A stretch of DNA of 64,000 nt from NCBI GenBank assembly GCA_041060555.1, contig JBEUDS010000014.1; one strand, written 5' to 3'. Within the stretch, counting starts at the first letter, position 1, and each line of letters begins with the position of its first letter. Below, piece after piece: positions 33,684 to 42,957 of the stretch. This stretch comes from CAUJIW01 sp963205175 (GTDB lineage: Bacteria; Pseudomonadota; Alphaproteobacteria; Sphingomonadales; Sphingomonadaceae). The notes below the pieces were generated by a model. That model searched no databases. It had not been told where the DNA came from and was given only the letters and a program-made list of their open reading frames with translations. Both the position numbers and the translations under genes were made by a program.

Positions 33684-33699
33684 ACTACTAATGAGTAGT
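33684..33699. promoter_or_regulatory. TetR operator-like site 5 (ACTAC-N6-GTAGT)
   Basis: A near-perfect palindrome ACTAC, six bases, GTAGT, just downstream of a TTGACA at 33672-33677 and within an AT-rich patch, about 85 bases before the monooxygenase gene. It matches the other four sites in core and spacing. Confidence 0.65.
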
Positions 33700-33782
33700 T
33701 ATTTTAAATTATTGGTACAAACCCGCGCCATCGGGACGATCGCCCGTCCTGCCGGAGTGGCGCCAGACTTTCAGGGGAGCAT

Positions 33783-35759
33783 GTGACCGTGGAGAAAATC
33801 ACCGACCGTCCGATCGACAAGGCCCAGGTTGACCTTGCCCTGCTGCGTAGCGGTGTCGATCAGGCGAATATTCCCTCCCTGCTGATGTGCCTGGTGCAGA
33901 TGACGGGCGATATGAAATGGCTGGATGCCCCTTACACACCGCGCCGCGGAGTTGGCCTTGATGACAATGATTCCGCCGGCCTGCCCGAGGACGTGCAGCA
34001 GGAAATCCGCGATGCCGCCTTCGCGGCCGTGACCGCCTGGCTCGATGGCCAGCCCCTGGCCATGCCGCGGCCGAGCAACCAGCAGCTTGCCGCGATGCTG
34101 ACGGCCGCCATGGCCGAGCCTGTGCCGGAAGAATATGGCGAGGTCATCGCCGCCACCATGAAGCTGGACGAGCCGGCCGCGCCGCCGGCGGTGAAGCGGC
34201 CCCTGAGCGCGATCATCATCGGTGCCGGGGTGTCGGGCATCTGTGCCGCCATCCGCCTGAAGGAAATCGGCATTCCCTGCCAGATTTTCGAGAAGAATGA
34301 CGAAATCGGCGGCACCTGGTGGGAAAACCGCTATCCGGGCTGCGGCGTCGACACCCCAAACCTCACCTACACCTTCTCGTTTCGCAGCACCGACTGGTCG
34401 CACTATTTCCCGCTGCGCGAGGAAATATCCCGCTACCTGATCGACACCGCGCGCGAATATGGCCTGTACGATCTGGTGCGCTTCCGGACCACGGTGAAGA
34501 AGGCGCGATGGCAGAGCGACACCAATCAGTGGCAAGTGACCGTCATCAACGCCGATGGTGTTGAGGAAGTCCACTACGCCGATGTGGTGTTCAGCGCCGT
34601 CGGCATTCTCAACATGCCGCTGGTGCCGCAAATCGACGGGCTTCAGTCATTCAAGGGTCGTGTGATCCATACCGCCGACTGGCCGGAGGATGTCGATCTC
34701 ACCGGCAAGCGCGTCGCGGTGGTCGGCAACGGCGCCTCCGCCATGCAGGTGGTGCCGGCCATCGCTGACCAGGTGGCCAGCCTGACGATCTTCGCCCGTT
34801 CCAAGCAGTGGGCCGCCCCCTTCCCGCAGTTCCGCAAGGAAGTGCCCAGGGGCGTGCGTTACCTGATCCAGGTGCTGCCGCTCTACCGCGCCTGGTACGA
34901 GCAGCGCCTGTCGTGGACGTTCAACGACCGCGTTCATGGCACGCTGTTCCGTGACCCCGACTGGAAGGAACCGGCCCGCTCGGTCAATGCCATCAACGAT
35001 GGCCACCGCCAGCACTTCACCCGCTACGTCATCGAGCAGCTGGGTGATCGCCAGGATCTGCTCGAACATGTACTGCCTGACTTCCCGCCGTTCGCCAAGC
35101 GCATGTTGCTGGACAACGGCTGGTACAAGACCCTGCGCCGGGACAATGTCCGTCTGGTGCCGCACCGGCTGGCCCGCATTGAGGGCTCGACCCTGACCAG
35201 CGCCAACGGCGAGACCATCGAGGCGGATGTGCTCATCCTCGCTACCGGCTTCCAGGCCGCCAACGTGCTGGGTTCCTACGAGGTGGTCGGTCGCGACGGC
35301 CGGGTGCTGAAGGAATTCTGGGGCCAGGACAATGCGGCCGCCTATCTGGGCACGGTGGTGCCGGGCTTCCCCAATTTCTTCATCCTGCTCGGCCCCAACG
35401 TCGGTGCCGGGCACGGCGGCAGCATGATCCGGTCGATCGAGAATCAGACCCATTATGCGCTGCAGATCCTGCAGACGATGCTGGACCACGACGCCGCGGC
35501 GGTGGAAGTGCGGGAACAGACCTACAACGACTATGTGGCCAAGGTCGACGCGGCGCATGAAAAACTGGTCTGGACCCATCCGGGCACCGAGAACTGGTAT
35601 CGCAACGCGCAGGGCCGCGTCATCGCCATTACGCCGTGGCGCAACGACGCCTTCTGGCGCATGACCCGCAAGGCCCAACCCGGGGATTTCCAGTTCATTC
35701 CCGCGACCGCGCCGACCGAGCAGGAGCCCGCCACGCCGCCGGCGGCTGCCTCGGCCTGA
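33783..35759 (+). CDS. Flavin-dependent Baeyer-Villiger monooxygenase (HAPMO-like)
   Basis: A 658-aa class B flavoprotein monooxygenase. An N-terminal extension of about 135 residues precedes the FAD Rossmann motif IIIGAGVSGI (residue about 144). The Baeyer-Villiger fingerprint FKGRVIHTADWP is exact at 290-301, and a second NADPH Rossmann motif (VAVVGNGASA) starts at 311. The N-terminal extension and length resemble 4-hydroxyacetophenone monooxygenase. The enzyme inserts oxygen next to a ketone to give an ester or lactone, which the cluster's MBL hydrolase could open. It stands behind operator-like site 5. The ketone substrate is not known. Confidence 0.93.
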   Translation: MTVEKITDRPIDKAQVDLALLRSGVDQANIPSLLMCLVQMTGDMKWLDAPYTPRRGVGLDDNDSAGLPEDVQQEIRDAAFAAVTAWLDGQPLAMPRPSNQQLAAMLTAAMAEPVPEEYGEVIAATMKLDEPAAPPAVKRPLSAIIIGAGVSGICAAIRLKEIGIPCQIFEKNDEIGGTWWENRYPGCGVDTPNLTYTFSFRSTDWSHYFPLREEISRYLIDTAREYGLYDLVRFRTTVKKARWQSDTNQWQVTVINADGVEEVHYADVVFSAVGILNMPLVPQIDGLQSFKGRVIHTADWPEDVDLTGKRVAVVGNGASAMQVVPAIADQVASLTIFARSKQWAAPFPQFRKEVPRGVRYLIQVLPLYRAWYEQRLSWTFNDRVHGTLFRDPDWKEPARSVNAINDGHRQHFTRYVIEQLGDRQDLLEHVLPDFPPFAKRMLLDNGWYKTLRRDNVRLVPHRLARIEGSTLTSANGETIEADVLILATGFQAANVLGSYEVVGRDGRVLKEFWGQDNAAAYLGTVVPGFPNFFILLGPNVGAGHGGSMIRSIENQTHYALQILQTMLDHDAAAVEVREQTYNDYVAKVDAAHEKLVWTHPGTENWYRNAQGRVIAITPWRNDAFWRMTRKAQPGDFQFIPATAPTEQEPATPPAAASA

Positions 35760-35871
35760 CCACGGCTACGGCCGGACGCACTCCAGCACCGACGCCTGCC
35801 GGACCATGTGCCGGCGGCGGCCGTCGCGCGGGCCGGTCTGCACCGCGCGCATCCGGCTGGACGACACGGTG

Positions 35872-36333
35872 ATGCGGGCGGAACGCGTGGTCATCCCGCT
35901 GGAGCCCGACATGGCGGTGCAGGCCCAGATGGGGCTGGCCGATCGCTATGGGCGAGCCGGGTTGTATGAGCAGGCCGCGATCTGGCTCAATCGCGCCGCG
36001 CATGATCATATGGTCTATTCAGCGACATATCGATCCGCGGCGGCTGGCCTTGCGGAAAGCGCCCGCATCTCGGCATCACCCGACCCCACCAGGCAAGCTA
36101 TGCCGCGCGCCCAGTTTCTGCTGGCGCTGCATTACGCCTTTGGGTGTGGCGTCAAGCAGGACTTGGAGAAGGCGTACAACTGGTTGTCGGTGTCTATCGC
36201 GCGCGGCTTCCAGCCAGCGGGTGGATGGCCGGTGGTCCACCGCTATTTCACGCCGGACGATCAGGTGGCGGGCATGTTTAAGCTGGAGCGCATATCCTGC
36301 GGCCAGCTATGGTCCTTTGCCCCCAACCTTTAG
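35872..36333 (+). CDS. Sel1-repeat-like protein
   Basis: About 153 aa, mostly helical. The segment ARAQFLLALHYAFGCGVKQD and following EKAYNWLSVSIARGF is a Sel1-like (SLR) repeat, and QAQMGLADRYGRAGLYEQAA looks like a second, weaker one. No signal peptide. ATG 35872 is given; an ATG at 35911 has a better ribosome-binding site (GGAG at proper spacing) and may be the real start. It ends 11 bases before an Imm11-like gene. Sel1-like proteins are scaffolds and also appear as immunity proteins in polymorphic-toxin loci. Base composition is visibly less GC-biased than the neighbours, suggesting transfer. Confidence 0.6.
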   Translation: MRAERVVIPLEPDMAVQAQMGLADRYGRAGLYEQAAIWLNRAAHDHMVYSATYRSAAAGLAESARISASPDPTRQAMPRAQFLLALHYAFGCGVKQDLEKAYNWLSVSIARGFQPAGGWPVVHRYFTPDDQVAGMFKLERISCGQLWSFAPNL

Positions 36334-36344
36334 GAGCAGACGCT

Positions 36345-37079
36345 ATGAGCATCCATGAACCCGATCTGGCCGATCTTCCCGAGGATTTCAGTGGCGAGTT
36401 CCTCTACGAGCTGAGGCCGCATGTGGCGAGCTTTGAACCCCGTGCGATCGACCTGGCGCCGTGGCCGGGGCGGGAGACGCGGTTTTTGTCACTGTTGGGG
36501 CGCGATTCTCAGGAAGAGTCCCTGGCGGGCGAATTCATTCCCCCGGTGCGGTTGCGATCCAACCGGACCATGGATGAATTTTCTTATCCCTTTGACTTCT
36601 GGGGCGGGTGGAACCGGCCCAACATTGTCTCCGAGGCGTTCAAGACCCTGCTGTCGTCTTTCGTCACCGACAAGATCGAGTTTTTCCCGGTGACGTTGCA
36701 CATCCCGGCCCGCCCGGACGACGGTTCGCCGGATGATGGTTCGGGCGAGCACCTGGAGGGTTACTGGTGGGTGCACCACTGGAACCGCCTCGACATTTAC
36801 GACATCGAGCGCTCGGTCTCGGACTTTCGCTGGAGCATCGACGGGAAACGGAAGGTTTGGGGTAGATGGCAGCGACTTTGCCTGACCGTGCCGTCGGTCA
36901 GTGACCACCTGTTCGGCATTCTAGGTCTTGGGGGGCGCCGTTTCATTTCACCGCAGCTGCGGGATGCCATCGTTGCCTCGGGGCTGGCCGTCCCTGTTTT
37001 CGAGACGCCGCTGGTACCGGCATCGCAAAGAGAGCATCGCGCCGCTTTCGAGGCGCTGAAAAAGCCCTACGGCGCCTGA
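36345..37079 (+). CDS. Imm11-like (DUF1629) protein
   Basis: A 244-aa cytoplasmic protein that fits the Imm11/DUF1629 immunity-protein pattern: NIVSEAFKTLLSSF, then IEFFPVTL, YWWVHHWNRLDIYDIERS and RRFISPQLRDAIVASGL. In that family the phrases are typically IVSERLKELLE, FFPV, YYLLNV..DALDLE and VSDEFRDAVE. Start at ATG 36345 behind TAGGAGC. It is paired with the Sel1-like gene; no toxin gene is visible on either side, so this appears to be an orphan or relocated immunity module. Family assignment is by motif memory and needs a profile search. Confidence 0.65.
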   Translation: MSIHEPDLADLPEDFSGEFLYELRPHVASFEPRAIDLAPWPGRETRFLSLLGRDSQEESLAGEFIPPVRLRSNRTMDEFSYPFDFWGGWNRPNIVSEAFKTLLSSFVTDKIEFFPVTLHIPARPDDGSPDDGSGEHLEGYWWVHHWNRLDIYDIERSVSDFRWSIDGKRKVWGRWQRLCLTVPSVSDHLFGILGLGGRRFISPQLRDAIVASGLAVPVFETPLVPASQREHRAAFEALKKPYGA

Positions 37080-37148
37080 ACCCCGCATCAGCCGAGCACG
37101 CCCCTTCGGCGAGCGCGAAGCGCGGAAGGCGGCAAGCGCCCGCCGCCA

Positions 37149-38402
37149 CTACATCTGTTCGTCAGGGTGATCCTTATGGGGCTGGAGCCAGAGTTCGTGG
37201 GCATCAATCCTCAACTTCAGCAACGCGACGTTGGCGTCGATGCGCGCCTGCAATTCGGCTCGGGCCAGCTCCTGCTGCTGGCGACGAAGAGTCAGCAGAT
37301 CGGCGAGATCAATGTCGCCCAGCGCGTAGCCCCGACGCGTGCGGACAAATGCACGCTCGCCGGCGTCAAGCGCCTGCCGCGCGTGTTGCCAGGCACTGAA
37401 ACTGCTTTCCACCTCGGCGATGTCGCGCTCCGCAACACCCTCGATCTCCCGACGTGTCATCTCCAGATCAACGACGGCAGCGCTGGCCTCGGCGAGGGCG
37501 CGGTCCGCCAGCGCCCGACGGTGAGGGCCGCCCAGCGGTACTGACAAGAATAACCCCACACCATTTTCCGCGCCCCCCCGCTCCGAAAAGACGCGCACGC
37601 CGACACTGGGGTCCGCCCACCGATCAAGCGCCTGCCTCCTTGCAAGCACCGCCTGACGTTCCGCCTCGGCCTCGGCGAAGTGCAACTCATGACTGCGGGC
37701 GACGATGACGTCGAACCACGCCGACAATCCCCGCTCCGGCAGTGCCGGATCTTTCGGGCGTGGCGCGTCCTTCGGGAGCGACAGACCCGGAAATTCGCGT
37801 GTCAGCGCCATACGTGCGACGTGCGCCTGACCGGCCGATCGCACCGCCGCGGTACGCGCCAGCGCCAATCCGGCCCCAATGCGGTCGAGATCGAGCGGCG
37901 CGGCATCCCTGAGGGCGACACGGCGCGCCATCGCGGCCTGTTCCTGCTCCCAGGCGCGCACATCTTCAGCATCCAGATGCGCGTGCGCTTCCGCGCCGAC
38001 CCACGCCATCCAGACATCGGCAAGCTTCAGCGCGGTCTGGTGGCGGGCGTCATCAAGCGCATTCTCCTGCGCCGTGATGCCGAGTACCCCAGCCCGTCGA
38101 TCGAGACCGGCTTTGCCGGGCAGCCTGAAGGCGCGCGAGATCGAACCCTCCCACTCGTCGTAACGTCGGTCTCCTTCGATGTCACGGCGGGTATAGCCGG
38201 CAGCGGCGACGAACTCGTGGTCACCGGCGGCCAGACGGCGGGCATCGGCCGTGGCCGCGCGCAACGCCGCCTCGGCCCGCGCCACCAGCGGATGGTCGTT
38301 GATCGAGCGCGCCGCCAGTTCAGGCGCCGGCAGGAATTCCTGCGCCGACGCCGGCGGTGGCATCAGGGAAAGAAAGACAAGGCAGGGCAGAAGCACGCGC
38401 AT
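37149..38402 (-). CDS. TolC-family outer-membrane protein of metal RND efflux (CzcC/CusC-like)
   Basis: A 417-aa protein with a signal peptide (MRVLLPCLVFLSLMPPPASA) and the long helical, coiled-coil-rich TolC architecture: two repeats of helix pairs (e.g. ARAEAALRAATADARRLAAG and RRGYALGDIDLADLLTLRRQ). It would form the outer-membrane channel of a tripartite heavy-metal pump. It is last in the efflux operon and its ATG overlaps the stop of the DUF3240 gene. The C-terminus is His-containing (LQPHKDHPDEQM), possibly metal-binding. Confidence 0.88.
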   Translation of the reverse strand: MRVLLPCLVFLSLMPPPASAQEFLPAPELAARSINDHPLVARAEAALRAATADARRLAAGDHEFVAAAGYTRRDIEGDRRYDEWEGSISRAFRLPGKAGLDRRAGVLGITAQENALDDARHQTALKLADVWMAWVGAEAHAHLDAEDVRAWEQEQAAMARRVALRDAAPLDLDRIGAGLALARTAAVRSAGQAHVARMALTREFPGLSLPKDAPRPKDPALPERGLSAWFDVIVARSHELHFAEAEAERQAVLARRQALDRWADPSVGVRVFSERGGAENGVGLFLSVPLGGPHRRALADRALAEASAAVVDLEMTRREIEGVAERDIAEVESSFSAWQHARQALDAGERAFVRTRRGYALGDIDLADLLTLRRQQQELARAELQARIDANVALLKLRIDAHELWLQPHKDHPDEQM

Positions 38403-38710
38403 CACAACCGTCCAAATTCGGAAATGGGTTCCACCCACCAGGTGCCGTGGGCAAAGCGCAGGGTGGCGCGCACCTGGTCGATCACCGCCGTCACCCGGTC
38501 GGGCGGCAATATGGTGATCAGCATGACACGCGCGGTGCGACCACGTACCCGCTCGCCCACCGTGGCGGTATCGAAGCGGGTGCCGTGCCCATCCACCCGG
38601 TGGGTGGTGAACCCACTCAGCGGTGGCTCCAGGTCGAGCAGGGCTTCCACCAGCATCTCGTCGACCTCGGTGGGATAGACCAGGGTCAGCTTGACGAGCG
38701 GGGTCGTCAT
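38402..38710 (-). CDS. DUF3240 family protein
   Basis: A 102-aa cytoplasmic protein (starts MTTPLVKLTLVYPTEVDEML). It matches the DUF3240 pattern of small ferredoxin-like-fold proteins encoded within heavy-metal RND operons, between the pump and other subunits. The motif GFTTHRVDGHG and the terminal GTWWVEPI are typical. Overlaps both neighbours by a few bases (pump gene by 4 nt, TolC-family gene by 1 nt), so it is tightly co-translated. A PII-like metal-sensing or regulatory role has been suggested for such folds, but function is unknown. Confidence 0.85.
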   Translation of the reverse strand: MTTPLVKLTLVYPTEVDEMLVEALLDLEPPLSGFTTHRVDGHGTRFDTATVGERVRGRTARVMLITILPPDRVTAVIDQVRATLRFAHGTWWVEPISEFGRL

Positions 38711-41700
38711 GCGGCGTCTCCTTGCTGGAGGGGCGACGCGCGGTCGGCGGGATCGATGCCGAAGGCGCGATAGAGGATCGGCAGCAGGATCAGCGTCAGC
38801 GCCGTCGAGCTGACCAGACCGCCGATGACGACGATGGCCAGCGGCTTCTGGATTTCCGATCCCGGCCCGCTGGCGAACAGCAGCGGGATCAGGCCGAAGG
38901 CGGTGATGCTGGCGGTCATCAGCACCGGCCGCAGCCGGCGGATGGCGCCCTCGAACACCACGGTGTCAAGGTCGTCGCCGGCGTCGCGTCGCTGGTTGAA
39001 ATGGGTCACCAGCACCAGGCCGTTGAGCACCGCGATGCCCAGCAACGCGATGAAGCCGACCGAGGCCGGCACCGAGAGATACTGGCCGGAAATCCACAGG
39101 GCGAGAATGCCCCCCACCAGCGCGAACGGCACGTTGGCGAGGATCAGCAGCGACTGGCGCACCGAGCGCAGGGTGGCGAACAGCACGAAGAAGATCATCG
39201 TCAGCGCCACCGGCACGACGACGGCCAGCCGGGCGGCCGCGCGCCGCTGATTCTCGAACTGGCCACCCCAGACGATGCGGTAGCCCGCCGGCAGCGGCAC
39301 CCTGGCGGCGACGGCGGCCTGGGCTTCCTCGACGAAGCCGACGAGGTCGCGGCCAGATACATAGGCCTGCACGACGGCGAAGCGGGAGGCGTTCTCGCGA
39401 TCGATTTTCACCGCCCCTTCCGGCTGGCTGATGCGGGCGATGTCGGCCACCTGCACGCTGCCGCCATCGGGCGTCGGGATTTCCAGCCGCGAGAACCAGT
39501 CGGGGTCGGTACGCATCCGGTCCTCGCCGCGAATGACGATGGCGGTGCGCCGACCCGGCTCGACGATCATGCCGGCCTGCGTGCCTTCCAGCCGCGCCCG
39601 CAACTCCTCCTGCACGGTGTCGATGCTCAGGCCGACCCGGCCGGCGGCCAGCCGGTCGATCTCGAACGACAGATATTGCACATTGTCATTGGCCAGCGTG
39701 TATACCTCGTTGGCGCCCGGCACGGCGGCGATGGCCGTCTGCACCTTGCCGGCCAGATCGCCCAGCGTGGCGAGGTCGGGGCCGAAAATCTTCACCGCGA
39801 GGTCACCCCGGCTGCCGGTGAGCATTTCCGACACCCGCATCTCGATAGGCTGGGTGAAGGCGTAATCGATGCCCGGGAAGCCCGCCATCACGGCGCGGAT
39901 GCGCTCGATCAGCCACTCCTTGTCGGGCACCCGCCAGTCCTCCTTGGGCTTGAGCACCAGGAAGCCGTCGGTCTCGTTGAGGCCCATGGGATCAAGGCCC
40001 AGCTCGTCGGAGCCGACGCGGGCGACCACGCCGGTGACTTCCGGCACCTGGCGCATCAGCGCGCGACTGACCGCGAGGTCGCCCTCGACGCTGCGGTCGA
40101 GCGAGATGGATGGCAGCTTGTTGAGCTGCAGCAGCACCGCGCCTTCGTCCATGGTCGGCATGAAGGTCTTGCCCACCGCGAGATAGGCGCCGACCGCCAC
40201 CGCCAGTGCCACGCCGGCCGAGACGTACACCGGCATCACATGGTCGAGCGCCCAGCGCAGCGCGGCGCGGTAGCGTGGCAGCAGCTGGCGCATCAGCCAG
40301 GCCTCGCCATGGGTGCCGGGCTTGAGCAGCATGGAGGACAACACCGGGATCAGGGTCAGCGACAGCAGCAGCGAGCCCGCCAGCGCGAAAATGATGGTCA
40401 GCGCCACCGGCCCGAACATCTTGCCCTCTAGCCCCTGCAGCGACAGCAGCGGCAGGAACACCAGGGCAATGATGAGGATGCCCGAGGTCACCGGCGTCGC
40501 CACCTCGCTGGCGGCCCGATAGACGCGGTGCAGCATCGGCACCCGGGCGCCGTCGCCATGATGCCCCAACCGTTCGACGGCGTTTTCCACGACCACCACC
40601 GCGCCATCGACCAGCATGCCGATGGCAATGGCAAGGCCGCCCAGGCTCATCAGGTTGGCGGTCAGGCCGGCCCAGCGCATCATCAGGAACGTCAGCAGTG
40701 CCGCGAAGGGCAGCGACACCGCCACCACCAAGGCGGCCCGCAGGTTGCCGAGGAACAGCACCAGCAACACCACCACCAGCACCGTCGCCTCGACGAGCGC
40801 CTTCTCCACCGTCTTGACGGCGCGGCTGATGAGGTCGGAGCGGTCGTAGAACACGCCGATGCGTACGCCGGCGGGCAGACTGGGTTTCAGCTCCTCCAGC
40901 CGGGCCTCGACTCCCTTCACCACGGCGCTGGCGTCGGCGCCGCGCATGGCGATGACGATGCCTTCCACCGCCTCGCCCTTGCCGTCATGGGTGACGGCGC
41001 CGTAGCGGGTCAGGCTGCCGGTGGCGACGGCAGCGACATCGCCGAGCCGGATACGGCCCTGGGCGTCGTCGCGCACGATGGTGGCGGCAAGATCGTCAGC
41101 ACCCTGCATGGCGCCCACCGCCCGCACCACCAGTGCTTCCTCGCCCTGGATCAGGCGGCCGGCGCCGTCGTTGCGGTTGTTGCGCTCGATCGCCTCGCGC
41201 AGGTCGGCGATGCCGAGCCCGGCGGCGGCCAGTGCGGCGGTGTCGGGCACGACGTCGAAGGTCTTTACCCGCCCCCCCAGCGTGTTGACGTCAGCCACTC
41301 CCGGCACGGTGCGCAGCACTGGCCGGATGGTCCAGTCAAGCAGGGTGCGTCGTTCCTCCAGACTGAGGTTGCCGCCCTCGATGGTGAACATGAACACGTC
41401 GGACAGCGGTGTCGAAATCGGCGCCAGCCCGCCACCCAGGCCCTCGGGCAGCGAGTCACGCACGGCGGCCAGACGCTCCGCGACCTGGGCGCGGGCCCAG
41501 AACACGTCGGTGCCGTCCTCGAAATCGAGCGTCAGGTCGGCGATGGCATATTTGGCCGCCGCGCGCAGCATGGTCTGCCGGGGGATGCCGAGCAGTTCCA
41601 TCTCCAGCGGCGTGATGACACGCGCCTCCACTTCCTCCGGCGTCATGCCCGGGGCCTTGAGGATGATCTTGACCTGCGTCGGCGAAATGTCGGGGAAGGC

Positions 41701-41811
41701 GTCGATCGGCAGCTTCCAGAAGGCATAGCCGCCAAAGCCCGCCGCGACCACCGCCAGCACCAGTACCAGCAGCCGCTGCGACAGCGAGAACTCGATGAGA
41801 CGTTGCAGCAT
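38707..41811 (-). CDS. Heavy-metal efflux RND pump, CusA/CzcA family
   Basis: A 1034-aa inner-membrane RND transporter with the usual 12 helices and two large periplasmic loops. The first helix region starts LVLVLAVVAAGFGGYAFW, and PIDAFPDISPTQVKI is the family N-terminal loop motif. The fourth-helix proton-relay motif reads GGLAIAIGMLVDGAVVVVEN: it has Asp and Glu but Ala where CzcA has its first Asp. That is the CusA-like rather than CzcA-like pattern, pointing away from a Zn/Co/Cd pump, though metal specificity cannot be fixed by eye. It exports metal through the TolC-family partner with the adaptor encoded just upstream. Confidence 0.92.
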   Translation of the reverse strand: MLQRLIEFSLSQRLLVLVLAVVAAGFGGYAFWKLPIDAFPDISPTQVKIILKAPGMTPEEVEARVITPLEMELLGIPRQTMLRAAAKYAIADLTLDFEDGTDVFWARAQVAERLAAVRDSLPEGLGGGLAPISTPLSDVFMFTIEGGNLSLEERRTLLDWTIRPVLRTVPGVADVNTLGGRVKTFDVVPDTAALAAAGLGIADLREAIERNNRNDGAGRLIQGEEALVVRAVGAMQGADDLAATIVRDDAQGRIRLGDVAAVATGSLTRYGAVTHDGKGEAVEGIVIAMRGADASAVVKGVEARLEELKPSLPAGVRIGVFYDRSDLISRAVKTVEKALVEATVLVVVLLVLFLGNLRAALVVAVSLPFAALLTFLMMRWAGLTANLMSLGGLAIAIGMLVDGAVVVVENAVERLGHHGDGARVPMLHRVYRAASEVATPVTSGILIIALVFLPLLSLQGLEGKMFGPVALTIIFALAGSLLLSLTLIPVLSSMLLKPGTHGEAWLMRQLLPRYRAALRWALDHVMPVYVSAGVALAVAVGAYLAVGKTFMPTMDEGAVLLQLNKLPSISLDRSVEGDLAVSRALMRQVPEVTGVVARVGSDELGLDPMGLNETDGFLVLKPKEDWRVPDKEWLIERIRAVMAGFPGIDYAFTQPIEMRVSEMLTGSRGDLAVKIFGPDLATLGDLAGKVQTAIAAVPGANEVYTLANDNVQYLSFEIDRLAAGRVGLSIDTVQEELRARLEGTQAGMIVEPGRRTAIVIRGEDRMRTDPDWFSRLEIPTPDGGSVQVADIARISQPEGAVKIDRENASRFAVVQAYVSGRDLVGFVEEAQAAVAARVPLPAGYRIVWGGQFENQRRAAARLAVVVPVALTMIFFVLFATLRSVRQSLLILANVPFALVGGILALWISGQYLSVPASVGFIALLGIAVLNGLVLVTHFNQRRDAGDDLDTVVFEGAIRRLRPVLMTASITAFGLIPLLFASGPGSEIQKPLAIVVIGGLVSSTALTLILLPILYRAFGIDPADRASPLQQGDAA

Positions 41812-41816
41812 GGCCG

Positions 41817-42899
41817 TCAGTCCTGCGTCGCCAGGGCCTTGAGCTCGGAGAGCCCGGCCACCGCGATCGCCTCGCCCGGCTTCAGCGCGCCGCTGACCGC
41901 TGCTGTCCGTTCGCCGCGCCCCGACACCTGCACCGGCACGGGCTCGAAGCCGCCGCCACGGGCAACGAACACCATGTCGCGCGCCGCCAGCCGCACCACG
42001 GCGCTCAACGGGACCGACAGGACGTCCGGCCGGGCCGGGGCGAGCACGGTCATCGCCACCGCGCGGCCGGTGAGCAGACCGGCGGTGCCGGGAATTTCCG
42101 CCCGCAGCACCACCGCGCGGCTGCGCGGATCGACGGCGCTGCCCACTGCCAGCACCTTGCCGCGCACATTACCCACGCTCACCACCATGCCGGGGCGCAC
42201 CCGGCCGGCATCGGCGGCCGGCAATCTGGCCTCCAGCCACAATCGCTCGGTGCGCTCGACAACAAAGGCGCTGGCCATCGCCTCGACCCCGCTGCCGACG
42301 CTGACATCGACGCGGGCGACCCGACCGGCGATCGGTGCAGCGAGCCGGTAGGTGCCGGGCTGGCCGGCCACGGGGCGCGCCACCGTCATCAGGCGCTGCT
42401 GCTCGGCTTCCATGGCCCGGGCGGCGGCCAGTCGCGCCTGGGCCTCTTCCAGCCGGGCGGCGGCGGCGATGCCTTCCTGCACCAGCTGGCCGACGCGCCT
42501 GGCGTTGGCGGCGGCGGCGATGCGCTCGGCGCGGGCCTGGGTCAGGGCAGCCTCGCTGGCCAGCATGTCGCGGCTGAACAGGGTGGCCAGCGGCTGGCCG
42601 GCGCGCACGCTCTGGCCTTCCAGCGCCTCGATACTGGCGACAGTGCCGGCGAACGGCGCGGCAACCGCGACGCGGGCATTGGCCGGTGCCGTGACCACGG
42701 CGGCCAGCACGACGACGGGAGACTCGCCACCAGCGACGATGGCCTGGGTGCGGATGCCGATATTCTTCTGCTGGGTGGCGGTCAGCTTGATCGGTGCCGC
42801 CTCGACACGCGGCGCCAACAACGTGTTGGTCAGCAGCGTGGCCAGCAGGGCGGCCACGGCGGTGGACGGCAGGAGGCGGGTAAGGCGAGGCATGGGCAT
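41817..42899 (-). CDS. RND efflux periplasmic adaptor (CusB/CzcB-like)
   Basis: About 360 aa. The start was placed at ATG 42899 (MPMPRLTRLL), followed by a membrane/signal segment (AVAALLATLLTNTLLAPRVEA). The body has the membrane-fusion-protein order: first lipoyl half (VAAPFAGTVASIEALEGQSV), an Ala-rich coiled coil about residues 110-170, second lipoyl half (YRLAAPIAGRVARVDVSVGSG) and beta-barrel domains. It bridges the RND pump and the TolC-family channel. First gene of the operon, divergent from the two-component system across a dyad-containing intergenic region, and 5 bases upstream of the pump gene. Confidence 0.88.
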   Translation of the reverse strand: MPMPRLTRLLPSTAVAALLATLLTNTLLAPRVEAAPIKLTATQQKNIGIRTQAIVAGGESPVVVLAAVVTAPANARVAVAAPFAGTVASIEALEGQSVRAGQPLATLFSRDMLASEAALTQARAERIAAAANARRVGQLVQEGIAAAARLEEAQARLAAARAMEAEQQRLMTVARPVAGQPGTYRLAAPIAGRVARVDVSVGSGVEAMASAFVVERTERLWLEARLPAADAGRVRPGMVVSVGNVRGKVLAVGSAVDPRSRAVVLRAEIPGTAGLLTGRAVAMTVLAPARPDVLSVPLSAVVRLAARDMVFVARGGGFEPVPVQVSGRGERTAAVSGALKPGEAIAVAGLSELKALATQD

Positions 42900-42957
42900 T
42901 CCAGACGTTGCCTGAGGATGGCCGCTTATGCTTGATGTCGCTGTCGCCATCCTGACG

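Noticed and set aside
36943..37149. Small minus-strand frame after the Imm11-like gene
   Set aside because: Low-complexity Arg/Ala-rich translation overlapping the Imm11-like gene end, without a ribosome-binding site.
38722..40431. Long plus-strand frame opposite the RND pump
   Set aside because: Antisense to a textbook RND transporter; His/Gln/Arg-rich composition typical of antisense reading of GC-rich genes.
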